A stretch of DNA of 64,000 nt from NCBI GenBank assembly GCA_004297005.1, contig SCVA01000046.1, forward strand, positions 1 through 64,000, given 5' to 3'. This document shows positions 43,742-53,200 of this stretch, piece by piece. The notes beneath the pieces are model-generated. The model ran no database searches. It worked only from the letters and a program-made list of their open reading frames with translations, and was not told the origin of the DNA. The first letter of the stretch is position 1. Each line of letters begins with the position of its first letter. Source of the stretch: Nevskiaceae bacterium. GTDB lineage: Bacteria > Pseudomonadota > Gammaproteobacteria > Nevskiales > Nevskiaceae. Made by a program: the position numbers and the translations under genes.

Positions 43742-43781
43742 CAAATGCGATCCGGCCGGTGGGCGTTGCTAGACTCGACGC

Positions 43782-44600
43782 ATGGTTCATCTGCAAAAAA
43801 TCGCGCGCGGCCTGATCGCCACGCTGGCCGGCCTGTTGCTGTTGGCACCCTTCGCCTGGATGCTGGTGGGCAGCCTGCGCACGCCGGGCGCGGCGATTCC
43901 GGTATCGCCGCTGTCCTGGCCGCAATCGCCGGGCCTGGAGTCCTACCGGCGGGCCTTCGAGTGGGTGCCGATGGCCAGCGGCCTGCTCAACTCCGTGGTG
44001 CTGACCCTGGCCGGCGTGCTGCTGAGCCTGCTCAGCGCCTCGTTCACCGGCTTCGCCATGACCCGCCTGAGCGCCGAGCGGCAACTGCGCGCGGTGGCCT
44101 TGCTGGTGGTGGCGGCAAGCATTCCACTGACCGCCATCTGGGTGCCGCGCTTCGTCCTGTTCGAATGGCTGGGTCTGTCGCGCAGCGCCCTGCCGCTGCT
44201 GGCCCCGGCCTTGTACGGGGCCAGCCCATTGTTCGTGTTGCTGTACTTCGTGGCCATGCGCCGGCTTGGCGGCGAGCAGTTCGACGCCGCCCGCCTCGAC
44301 GGCCTGGGCCTGCCGGCGCAGTGGTGGCGCATCGCCCTGCCACAGGTGCGGCCGACCACGGTGGCGGTGGCCACCCTGGCCGCCATGCAGTTCTGGGGTG
44401 GCTTCCTGGAGCCACTGCTGTACCTGGAAAGCGAGCGCGAGCTGACCGCGCCGCTGCTGCTGCACGCGCTGGACCTGCTCGGCCCCACCCAATGGGCGGT
44501 GCTGATGGCCGGCGCCGCCCTGCTGACCTTGCCGGTGCTGCTGGCGTTCGTCGCTTCGCAGGGCCTGTTCCGCAGCCTTGATCATCGACCGGAGAATTGA
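43782..44600 (+). CDS. Sugar ABC transporter permease, MalG family
   Basis: A 272-residue inner-membrane permease with six helices. The EAA coupling loop is EQFDAARLDGLGLPAQWWRI, followed by ALPQVRP; the N-terminal TM is GLIATLAGLLLLAPFAWMLVG. This is the carbohydrate-uptake-1 (CUT1) type. It is the first of four genes; binding protein, ATPase and the MalF-like permease follow with overlaps. The sugar cannot be deduced: no glycosidase, porin or regulator is adjacent. The gene is divergent from the kdp operon. Confidence 0.9.
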   Translation: MVHLQKIARGLIATLAGLLLLAPFAWMLVGSLRTPGAAIPVSPLSWPQSPGLESYRRAFEWVPMASGLLNSVVLTLAGVLLSLLSASFTGFAMTRLSAERQLRAVALLVVAASIPLTAIWVPRFVLFEWLGLSRSALPLLAPALYGASPLFVLLYFVAMRRLGGEQFDAARLDGLGLPAQWWRIALPQVRPTTVAVATLAAMQFWGGFLEPLLYLESERELTAPLLLHALDLLGPTQWAVLMAGAALLTLPVLLAFVASQGLFRSLDHRPEN

Positions 44601-44601
44601 A

Positions 44602-46002
44602 GTGCCCGCCACCCGCCTCCTTCCCGCCGCGCTGTTGCTGGTGGTCGCCCTCGCGGCCTGTGGCCGTGGCACGCCCGACAAGGCCGAGGCCGCCAAGTCC
44701 GGCCCGGTGAAGCTGCAGGTGTTCGGCGACACCGCCGAACTCAAGAGCTACCGAGAGCTGATCGCCGGCTACGAAGCCAGCCATCCGGGCCAAAGGGTCG
44801 AGCTGCTGCCGGTCGGCAAGCAGGCCGATCACATGGCCAAGCTGTCCACGGCCTTCGCTGCCGGCAATCCACCGGATCTGTTCATCCTCAACTTCCGCCG
44901 CTTCGGCCAGTTCGCCGCCAAGGACGTGCTGTTGCCGCTGGGGCCGGCGATGGCGGCCAGTGGACAATTCAAGGAGGAGGATTTCTACGCTCCCGCGGTG
45001 GAGGCCTTCCGCTACCGCGATCAGTTGATGTGCCTGCCGCAGAATGTCTCCAGCCTGGTGGTCTACTACAACCGCGCGCTGTTCAAACAGTACGGAGTGC
45101 CGGAACCGCAGGCCGGCTGGAGCTATTTCAAGGATTTCATTCCGGCGGCGCGCCTGCTGACCCGCGATCTCGACGGCGACAAGCGCAAGGATATCTACGG
45201 AGTTGGCCTGGACCCGACCCTGATTCGGCTCGCGCCCTTCGTCTGGGGCATGGGCGGCGAGCTGGTCGATGATTTGCAGGCGCCGACCACCCTGACCCTG
45301 GATCGCGGCCCGGCGCTGCTGGGGCTCAACGCCGTGAAGCTCCTGATCAGCCGTTACCGGGTGACGCCGCGCTTGATCGAATACCAGGCCGAAAACAACG
45401 ACGCCCGCTTCGCCCGTGGCGCGCTGGCCATGCTGTTCCAGAGCCGCCGCTACACCGCTACCCTGCGCGAGCTGGAAGGGCAGGGCAAGGGACTGGACTG
45501 GGACGTGGCGCCGCTGCCGCGCCTGCAACAGGAGGTGGGCGTGCTCCACTCCGACGCCTACTGCATGGCGCGCGCTTCCGGCCAGCCGCAGGCGGCGCAG
45601 CAGTTCGTCGCCTACGCGCTGTCGGAGCAAGGCCAGGGCATCCTAGCCAGGAGCGGCCGCACCGTGCCCTCACGCAAGACCGTGGCGACTTCGCCGGTCT
45701 TCCTCGATCCGGCGCAGAAGCCGGCGCGCGCGCAGGTCTTTCTCGACGCGATCCCGGCGCTACGCCGCACGCCCAACGTCGCGGTCTGGCATGAGATCGA
45801 GAGCAAGGCCGACGTGCTGCTGGAGGAATGGTTCTACGAGCCGCCGCTGCCGGGCGAGTCGGAGCTGGAGGGCAGCGACACTGTGCTGGTCAGCCGCCAG
45901 ATTCGTGATGCGGCCCGGCCGTTGCTGGCCGAGGACCTGGCGCGCGAACAGGCGGCCAGAGCCGCCGCGCCGGCACCGGCCGCGACGGGTGAGGCGCACT
46001 GA
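44602..46002 (+). CDS. Sugar ABC transporter substrate-binding lipoprotein
   Basis: A 466-residue family 1 extracellular solute-binding protein. I place the start at GTG 44602: GGAGA lies upstream and it yields a signal peptide ending in lipobox ALAAC. The mature part has KLQVFGDTAELKSYRELIAG, NPPDLFILNFRRFGQFA and LPQNVSSLVVYYNRALFKQYG, the usual sugar-binding hinge motifs. It carries an unusually long C-terminal tail (Ala/Pro-rich, about 25 residues). The start lies one base after the permease stop, and the gene end overlaps the ATPase start (TGATG), so translation is coupled. Confidence 0.9.
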   Translation: MPATRLLPAALLLVVALAACGRGTPDKAEAAKSGPVKLQVFGDTAELKSYRELIAGYEASHPGQRVELLPVGKQADHMAKLSTAFAAGNPPDLFILNFRRFGQFAAKDVLLPLGPAMAASGQFKEEDFYAPAVEAFRYRDQLMCLPQNVSSLVVYYNRALFKQYGVPEPQAGWSYFKDFIPAARLLTRDLDGDKRKDIYGVGLDPTLIRLAPFVWGMGGELVDDLQAPTTLTLDRGPALLGLNAVKLLISRYRVTPRLIEYQAENNDARFARGALAMLFQSRRYTATLRELEGQGKGLDWDVAPLPRLQQEVGVLHSDAYCMARASGQPQAAQQFVAYALSEQGQGILARSGRTVPSRKTVATSPVFLDPAQKPARAQVFLDAIPALRRTPNVAVWHEIESKADVLLEEWFYEPPLPGESELEGSDTVLVSRQIRDAARPLLAEDLAREQAARAAAPAPAATGEAH

Positions 46003-47108
46003 TGCTGGAGCTACAAGACCTTAGTGTCGAGCTCGACCGGCGACCGGTGCTGCGCTCGCTGTCGCTCAGCGTGGCGCCCGGCGAGCGGGTGGTGATCGCC
46101 GGGCCCTCGGGTTCCGGCAAGTCCACGCTGCTGCGCGCGGTGGCCGGTCTGGCCCCGGTGCGCAGCGGCGAGATCCGCCTCGACGGCCGGCCAGTGCAGG
46201 CGCTGCCGCCGGGGCAGCGCGATGTGGCGATGATGTTCCAGAGCTACGCGCTGTTCCCGCACCTGAGCGTGCTGGAGAACCTCTGCTTCGGCCTGCGCGC
46301 GCGCGGTATGGCGCGCCGTGACGCCGAGGACCGTGCCCGTGCCGCCGCCCACACTCTCGACCTCACCCCGCTGCTCGCGCGCCGTCCGCGCGAGCTGTCC
46401 GGCGGCGAGCGCCAGCGCGTCGCCCTGACCCGCGCCCTGCTGCGCGAGCCCAAGGCCCTGTTGCTGGACGAACCTCTGTCCAGCCTCGATACCCAGTTGC
46501 GGGTGCGTGCCCGCGCGGAAATCCTCAAGACCCATGCCGGCAGCCGCGCGGCGATGTTGCTGGTAACCCACGACCAGTCCGAGGCGATGGCCCTGGCCGA
46601 CCGCCTGGGCGTGCTGCATGAAGGGCGGCTGTTGCAGTTGGCGCCGCCGCGCACGGTCTACGCCGAGCCGGCCAATCTGTTCGTGGCCCGCTTCCTCGGG
46701 CAGCCGGCGATGAACACCCTGGAGGTGCAACTGGCGTTGGACGGTGGCCTCTGGTGGGGCGAGACCCTGCTCAGCCGCCGCCTGGTTTCGCCGCCGGCGG
46801 CGCTCGGTCGGCGTCTGGTTATGGGCCTGCGTCCGGAACACCTGAGCCTGCCGGGCTCGCGCTGGGGTCGCGAAGAAGGCCCGGGTGCCGAACTGCAGGC
46901 GACCGTGGAAACGGTGGAGCCCCTGGGCGAACAGCAGATTGTTTGGCTCAATGCCGGCGGCCAGCGCCTGGCGGCGCGCGCCGAGCCGGAGCTGCGCGTA
47001 GGCCGCGGCGTCAGCCTGCCGCTGAGGCTGGCGCTGACCCGGGCCTGCTGGTTCGATCCCGACAGTGGCGAGGCGCTGGCCCCGGCCTCCGGGGCCGCGC
47101 GCGCATGA
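46002..47108 (+). CDS. ABC transporter ATP-binding protein, MalK/UgpC type
   Basis: A 368-residue ATPase with a C-terminal TOBE regulatory domain. Walker A GPSGSGKST (34-42), Q-loop MMFQSYALFPHL, signature LSGGERQRVALTRAL, Walker B LLLDEPLSSLD and the switch histidine in LVTHDQSEAMAL are intact. The TOBE part contains GLRPEHLSLPGSRWG. It energises the sugar permease pair on either side. Its stop overlaps the next start as ATGA. Confidence 0.92.
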   Translation: MLELQDLSVELDRRPVLRSLSLSVAPGERVVIAGPSGSGKSTLLRAVAGLAPVRSGEIRLDGRPVQALPPGQRDVAMMFQSYALFPHLSVLENLCFGLRARGMARRDAEDRARAAAHTLDLTPLLARRPRELSGGERQRVALTRALLREPKALLLDEPLSSLDTQLRVRARAEILKTHAGSRAAMLLVTHDQSEAMALADRLGVLHEGRLLQLAPPRTVYAEPANLFVARFLGQPAMNTLEVQLALDGGLWWGETLLSRRLVSPPAALGRRLVMGLRPEHLSLPGSRWGREEGPGAELQATVETVEPLGEQQIVWLNAGGQRLAARAEPELRVGRGVSLPLRLALTRACWFDPDSGEALAPASGAARA

Positions 47109-47980
47109 GCGGCCTGCGCGCCTTCCTGCGCAACTGGCACTGGACGCTGCCGGGCTTCGTCCTGTTGCTGTTGCTGCTGGGACTGCCGGCGCTGATGGCG
47201 CTGCCGCTGGCCTTCAGCGACTTTGACGGCCTGCATCCGCCGCGCTACCTCGGTCTGGGCAATCTCGCCAAGGCCTGGAACGACCCGCTGTTCTGGACCG
47301 CGCTCGGCAACTCGCTGACGGTCGCCGCCTGGTCGGTGCCGCTGCGTCTGCTACTGGCCCTGGGTCTGGCTCTGCTGTTGCACAGGCCGCGACGCGGTGT
47401 TGGCCTGCTGCGCTCCGCCGCGCTGGCACCGAGCCTGACGCCGGACATCGCCTGGGCGCTGCTCTGGCTGTGGATCCTGAACCCGCTCTACGGCCCGTTC
47501 GCCTGGCTGCTGCAGGCCTTTGGGATCGCGCCGGATATCTGGCTCACCGACGCCGCCGCCGCCCGTCGGGTGCTGGCCCTGATCGGCCTCTGGCTGCTGG
47601 GCGAACTGGTGGTGGTACTGATCGCCGCCCGCAAGGAGATTCCGCAGGAGCTCTATGACCTGAGCACGGTGGAGGGCGCTGGCGCCTGGACAGTGTTCCG
47701 GCGCCTCACGCTGCCCATGCTGCTGCCGGTGCTGCTGCTGCTGGCCTGCCGCGACGCAGCGCTGTCGTTCCAGACCAGCTTCACCCCGGCGCTGATCATC
47801 ACCAAGGGCGGGCCGCAGTTCGGCACCCTGCTGCTGCCGCTGTACGTCTACCAGAACGGTTTCGAATACCTGCGCTTCGGCTACGCCGCCGCGCTTACCC
47901 TGGCGATGTTCGCGGTGACCCTGCTGATGATCGCGGTGCAACTGTTCTGGCTGCGGCGCTGGACGCGGATCGGGGCCTAG
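47105..47980 (+). CDS. Sugar ABC transporter permease, MalF family
   Basis: A 291-residue permease with six helices. The EAA loop is KEIPQELYDLSTVEGAGAWT, followed by VFRRLTLPMLLP; the start ATG overlaps the upstream stop. The first periplasmic loop contains SDFDGLHPPRYLGLGNLAK, typical of the MalF/UgpA group. It completes the four-gene importer. The open frame upstream of the chosen start overlaps the ATPase and is not used. Confidence 0.9.
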   Translation: MSGLRAFLRNWHWTLPGFVLLLLLLGLPALMALPLAFSDFDGLHPPRYLGLGNLAKAWNDPLFWTALGNSLTVAAWSVPLRLLLALGLALLLHRPRRGVGLLRSAALAPSLTPDIAWALLWLWILNPLYGPFAWLLQAFGIAPDIWLTDAAAARRVLALIGLWLLGELVVVLIAARKEIPQELYDLSTVEGAGAWTVFRRLTLPMLLPVLLLLACRDAALSFQTSFTPALIITKGGPQFGTLLLPLYVYQNGFEYLRFGYAAALTLAMFAVTLLMIAVQLFWLRRWTRIGA

Positions 47981-48075
47981 GGGCGGTTGCCGCGGGCATC
48001 CCCGGCCTCGGGTCCGCAGGCCGTCGCGACGCCGGAGCGTAAAATAGTAGGCAATCCCGATTTCCGAAGCCTTCC

Positions 48076-49125
48076 ATGTCTGTCTTCTCCCATCCCGAAT
48101 ACGACGCGCACGAGCACGTCGCCTTTCATCAGGACCCGGTCACCGGCCTGAAAGCCATCATCGCCGTGCATTCCACCCGCCTGGGCCCCGGTCTCGGCGG
48201 TTGTCGCATGTGGCCCTATGCCAGCGATGCCGAGGCACTGACCGACGTGCTGCGCCTGTCGCGCGGCATGACCTACAAGGCGGCGCTCGCCGGCCTGCCG
48301 CAGGGCGGCGGCAAGAGCGTGATCCTCGGCGATCCGCGCAAGCACAAGACGCCGGAACTGATGCGGGCTATGGGCCGCTTCGTCAACAACCTCGGCGGCG
48401 CCTACATCGCCGCCGAGGACTCGGGTACCAGCGTCGCCGATGTGCGGCTGATGGCGGAGGCCACGGCGCATGTCGGCGGACTCGCCGATGCCCATGCGCA
48501 GGCCGCCGGCCGCAGCGGTGATCCCTCGCCGGCCACCGCCTATGGCGCCTTCGTGGGTCTGAAGGCGGCGGTGAAGTTCCAGCTCGGTCGTACCGACCTC
48601 AAGGGCCTCAAGGTCGCCATCCAGGGCGTCGGCAACGTCGGCTACCGCCTGGCCAAGTACCTGCACGAGGCCGGGGCCCAGCTCTGGGTCACCGACATCC
48701 ATTACCCGGCGGTGGAACGCTGCGTGTTGGAATTCGGCGCCACCGCGGTGAGCATGGAGCGCATCTTCGGCCTCGAGGTCGATGTGTTCGCGCCCTGCGC
48801 GCTGGGCGCCATCCTCAATGACCTGACCATCCCCGAGATCAAGGCGACGGTGATCGCCGGTGCCGCCAACAACCAGTTGCTGCAGGCGCGTCACGGCCAG
48901 GACCTGATGGAGCGCGGCATCCTCTATGCGCCGGACTACGCCATCAACGCCGGCGGCATCATCGAGATATTCCACGAGACTCACGGCTACGACGAGGTCA
49001 AGGCCAAGGCGCACCTGGACCGTATCGGCGACACGCTCACCGCGATCTTCCAGCGCGCGCGCGACCAGCACCGGCCCACCGGAGCCATCGCCGACCGCAT
49101 GGCCGAGGAGATCTTCCGCCGGTGA
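48076..49125 (+). CDS. ldh: Leucine dehydrogenase (Leu/Val/Phe dehydrogenase family)
   Basis: Reversible NAD-linked oxidative deamination of branched-chain amino acids. The 349 residues have the N-terminal catalytic domain with Lys68 and Lys80 ([11 protein letters not shown]; Lys80 is the catalytic lysine in the Bacillus enzyme), [13 protein letters not shown] for substrate binding, and a Rossmann domain with [24 protein letters not shown] -10-like element lies at 48040-48045. It is followed by pncC with a 4-bp overlap and, farther on, by the large NAD-glutamate dehydrogenase, a group linked to amino-acid nitrogen turnover. Confidence 0.93.
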   Translation: MSVFSHPEYDAHEHVAFHQDPVTGLKAIIAVHSTRLGPGLGGCRMWPYASDAEALTDVLRLSRGMTYKAALAGLPQGGGKSVILGDPRKHKTPELMRAMGRFVNNLGGAYIAAEDSGTSVADVRLMAEATAHVGGLADAHAQAAGRSGDPSPATAYGAFVGLKAAVKFQLGRTDLKGLKVAIQGVGNVGYRLAKYLHEAGAQLWVTDIHYPAVERCVLEFGATAVSMERIFGLEVDVFAPCALGAILNDLTIPEIKATVIAGAANNQLLQARHGQDLMERGILYAPDYAINAGGIIEIFHETHGYDEVKAKAHLDRIGDTLTAIFQRARDQHRPTGAIADRMAEEIFRR

Positions 49126-49595
49126 ATGACGCCGGTCTGGTCGAACAGATCGCCGCGCGGCTGCTGGTGCGCGGCGAGTGGCTGGCCACGGCCGAGTCCT
49201 GCACCGGCGGGCTGATCGCCAAGCGCTGCACCGATCTCGCCGGCAGTTCCGCCTGGTTCGAGCGCGGTCTGGTGAGCTACAGCAATCGCGCCAAGCAGGA
49301 ACTGTTGGGGGTGCCGTCGGCGGTGCTGGACCACTTTGGCGCGGTCAGTCAGGAAACGGTGCTGGCGATGGCGGGGGGGCTGATCGCCAAGGCGCCGGTG
49401 CAGCACGCGGTTGCGGTATCCGGTATCGCCGGGCCGGGTGGCGGCAGCGCCGACAAGCCGGTGGGCCTGGTGTGGATCGCCTGGGCCAGCGCGGGCCGGG
49501 CCGAGGCCCGCTGCTTCCACTTCACCGGCTCGCGCGAAGCGGTGCGCGAGCAGGCCGCCGAAGCGGCGCTGGCCGGCCTGCTGGCGCGGCTGTAA
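49122..49595 (+). CDS. pncC: Nicotinamide-nucleotide amidase (CinA C-terminal type)
   Basis: Hydrolyses the amide of NMN to nicotinate mononucleotide, recycling NAD. A 157-residue stand-alone CinA-C domain: [39 protein letters not shown] and [20 protein letters not shown] are diagnostic. The GTG at 49122 overlaps the leucine dehydrogenase stop (GTGA), coupling the two. In many genomes the gene sits near recA; here it does not. Confidence 0.93.
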   Translation: MNDAGLVEQIAARLLVRGEWLATAESCTGGLIAKRCTDLAGSSAWFERGLVSYSNRAKQELLGVPSAVLDHFGAVSQETVLAMAGGLIAKAPVQHAVAVSGIAGPGGGSADKPVGLVWIAWASAGRAEARCFHFTGSREAVREQAAEAALAGLLARL

Positions 49596-49619
49596 GCGCG
49601 GAATTCCGACGCCGACAAC

Positions 49620-50123
49620 TCAGTTGATGCGTGGCTTGGCGCCGGAGACGGCGCGGCCAACGGCGCGCAGGATGGGCCAGAGCAGGATCGGCACCAGGAA
49701 CAAGGTCACCGACACCACCCGCGGGCCATCGCCCAGTACCGCCCAGGAGCGGCAGGGCAGCTCGAAGTCCAGCCGCGGCAATTGGCTGCGCACGCCGGCA
49801 GCGCAAAACTCGTTGGTCTGCGACAGTTGCTCGCCGGTGACCAGCACGCAGTCCAGGCAGGAGTCCTTGTATTCCGGCGGCGCCAGCACAGGGAAGATCT
49901 GCCGGGCGCGGCCATCGCTGTTCACGTGGTACAGCATTCCCTCGTTGTCGCGCATCACCATGCCGGCGCCGGGAATCTGCGAGAGATCGTTGATGCGGAA
50001 CTTCATGTCCGCCGCCAGCCGCTCGCCCAGAACCAGCGAGGCAAACCCCCACACCAGCACGCACAGCCAGTAGATCCGTCTGGAGGTCAGGCGGCTCGGC
50101 GGGGTGCTGCGGCGTTCGGTCAT
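49620..50123 (-). CDS. Membrane protein of unknown function
   Basis: A 167-residue protein from the ATG at 50123 (MTERRSTPPSRLTSRR). Two transmembrane helices (about 20-37 IYWLCVLVWGFASLVLG, and near the C-terminus SVTLFLVPILLWPILRAVG) flank a periplasmic loop with NDLSQIPGAGMVMRDNEGML and YKDSCLDCVLVTGEQLSQTN, plus further cysteines. The C-x-x-C pair SCLDC could bind metal or form a disulfide. I do not recognise the family. The open frame extends further upstream, but codons 1-47 overlap the glutamate dehydrogenase 5' region and are not convincing. Confidence 0.65.
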   Translation of the reverse strand: MTERRSTPPSRLTSRRIYWLCVLVWGFASLVLGERLAADMKFRINDLSQIPGAGMVMRDNEGMLYHVNSDGRARQIFPVLAPPEYKDSCLDCVLVTGEQLSQTNEFCAAGVRSQLPRLDFELPCRSWAVLGDGPRVVSVTLFLVPILLWPILRAVGRAVSGAKPRIN

Positions 50124-50237
50124 GGAGAGAGCCAGGTGAATGGGCCGATTATAGCCAGAGGGGGCGGCGGCCCCGGGCGGCGCTGGCATACTGGCCCCAT
50201 CGATAAGAACGCCCGGAATGGGCGCCTGGAGTGAGAC

Positions 50238-53200
50238 ATGACTAGCACCATGGAAAGCGTGCACTCGACCCCTGCGTCGGTGCCGCTGTCCGCCCCCGAA
50301 CTGATCCAGTCACTGGAATCCCTGGCCGCGGCGGCCGGCGCCGACGCACCGCCCTTGAGTTTTCTGCGCCGCTACTTCGACACCGCCTCCGGCGACGCCC
50401 TGCGGGCACGTACCCCGGACGCCCTGTACGCCCTGGCCAGCGCCCACTGGCGGCTGGCCGAGCAAAGGGCACCGGGCGAGATTGACGTGCGGGTGCAGCC
50501 GCCCAGCGAGGGCCGTGGTCTGGCCTGGGTGCAGACGGTGATCGAGGACATGCCCTTCCTGGTCGATAGCGTGATGCTCTGCGTGCGCGAGGCCGGGGGC
50601 GTGATCGACTGGGCGGTGCATCCCATCCTGTATCTGGTGCGCGACGCCCAGGGGCGGCTTGATGTCCCCGCCTCGCTGGCGGCGCGGCAGGGGCCGGCGG
50701 AATCGTTGATTCACATCGAGTTCGAGCCGCTGGCCGACGCGGCCGCCTATGCCCGCCTCGAAGATCGTCTACGGACTACGCTGGCCGAGGTCCGCACTGC
50801 GGTCGCCGACTACCCGGCGATGCGCCAGCGGCTGACGGGCCTGCAGGCCGAACTGACCCAGCCTCCGGCGGCCGCCAGCGCTGCCGAATTCGAGGAGGCG
50901 GGAGCCTTTCTCGATTGGCTGGACGAGCGCCATTTCACCTTCCTGGGCGTAGCCGAGAGCCGCGTCGAGGCCGGGGGCGACGGTCGCCCCAGCCTGCGCA
51001 CCTTGCACGAAGCCGGCCTGGGCCTGCTGCGCGCCGGCGCGCGCCTGGCCACTTCCGACGAGCTGATCGCGCCGCAGGAGGAGCTCGACAAGTACGCCGG
51101 GTCGGCGCGCCTGCTGGTCATCACCAAGGCCAATGTCCGTTCCAGCGTCCACCACGCCGAATATCTCGACGTGATTTCGGTGAAGCGCTTCGCCGCCGAT
51201 GGCAGCGTCGCCGGCACCGTGCGGTTGATCGGCCTGTTCACCGGCGATGCCTATGCCGAGCGGCCCAGCGATATTCCGGTGGTGCGCCGCAAGGTTGCTC
51301 AGGTGATGGCGCGCGCCCAGTTGCCGGCCGAATCGCACTCGGCCAAGAACCTGCATGAGATCCTGCAGGCCTGGCCGCGCGACGAGCTGTTCCAGAGTGG
51401 CGAAGACGAGCTGTTTGCCGCGGCGATGAGCGTGCGCGCGCTACGCGACCGGCACCAGCTCCGCTTCCTGATGCGTCGCGACCGCTACGGCCGCTTCTAT
51501 TCCTGCCTGGTGTTCGTGCCGCGCGAGCGCTACTCGCGGGAGCTGCGCGAACAGTTGGCGCGCGAACTGCTGGGCCTGTTCGGCGGCTATGCGGTGGAGC
51601 GCAACGTCGATTTCCTGCGCGGTGGCTTCACCCGTCTGCACTTCATCGTCCGCACGCCGCCCGGCACCCGCAGCGGCCACAGCGCCGACGAGATCGAAGC
51701 GCGGCTGGTGGCGGTGACCCGCTCCTGGCGCGATCAGTTGCGCGAGGCCTTGCTGGCGGCAGGCGATGTTGAAGGCCGGCTGAGCGCGCGCTTCCTCGAC
51801 GCCTATCCGCTGTCCGCTCAGGAGGCGACCACGCCGCAGGAGGCTGCCGCTGACATCGCCCAGTTGGCCGGCTTGAGCGCCGAGCAACCGCTGGCTGTTC
51901 GTCTTTTGCTGGACGCGCACCAGCAGGTGGCGGGCTTGAAGCTGTATCGCGAGGGCGGCCCGGTGGCGCTTTCCGACGCCTTGCCGGTACTGGAAAATTT
52001 CGGTCTGCGGGTCATGAACCAGGACCCTCTGGAGCTGCGTCCGGCGACCGGCGACAGTCTCTGGGTGCAGAGCTTCGTGCTGCAGGCGCAGGTCAGCGGC
52101 GAGCTGACGCCGGAGGCCTTGCGCCGCCTGTTCGAACAGGCCTTCCTCGCCACTTGGCGCGGCGAGGCCGAGAACGACGGTCTCAATCGCCTGGTGCTGG
52201 CCGCTGGCCTCTCCGCCCGGCAGGTGACGGCACTGCGCACGCTCGCCACTTATCTGGTGCAGACCGCGCTGCCGTATGGACCGGTCTACATCCAGACCAC
52301 CCTGGCCGCGCATCCGGCGATCTGCGCGCAGATCGTGCGCCTGTTCGAGGCACGCTTCGATCCGCAGCTGAGCGAGAGCCAGCGCCGCGACCAGCAGCTG
52401 GAGATCGGCCAGTCACTCGACGACGCGCTCGACAAGGTCGCCAGCCTCGATGCCGACCGCATCCTGCGCGCCGCGGTCAACGTGGTGCGCGCCGGCCTGC
52501 GCAGCAATTACTTCCAGACCCTGCCGGACGGCGGCTACAAGCACTACGTCAGCCTCAAGCTCGACCCGGCCAAGGTGCCGGACCTGCCGCTGCCCAGGCC
52601 GATGTTCGAGATCTGGGTCTACGCCCCGGAAGTGGAAGGCGTGCACCTGCGCGGCGGCAAGGTGGCGCGCGGCGGTCTGCGCTGGTCCGACCGTCGCCAG
52701 GACTTCCGCACCGAGGTGCTGGGCCTGATGAAGGCGCAGATGGTGAAGAACACGGTGATCGTGCCGGTCGGCGCCAAGGGCGGCTTCGTACTGAAGACCG
52801 GCAACCCGGCCGAGCGCGAGAGCTGGGCCAGGCTAGGCGTGGAGGGCTACAAGACCTTCCTGCGCGGTCTGCTCGACATCACCGACAACCGCCAGGGTGC
52901 GAAGGTCATTCCGCCCAAGGACGTGGTGCGCTACGACGAGGACGATCCCTATCTGGTGGTCGCTGCCGACAAGGGCACCGCCACCTTCAGCGACATCGCC
53001 AACGGCATCTCCGCCGACTACGGCCACTGGCTGGGCGATGCCTTTGCCTCCGGCGGCTCGGTGGGCTACGACCACAAGAAGATGGGCATCACCGCCAAGG
53101 GCGCCTGGGAGAGCGTCAAGCGCCACTTCCGTGAGCTTGGCAAGGACATCCAGAGCGAGGCGTTCACGGTGGTCGGTATCGGCGACATGTCCGGCGACGT

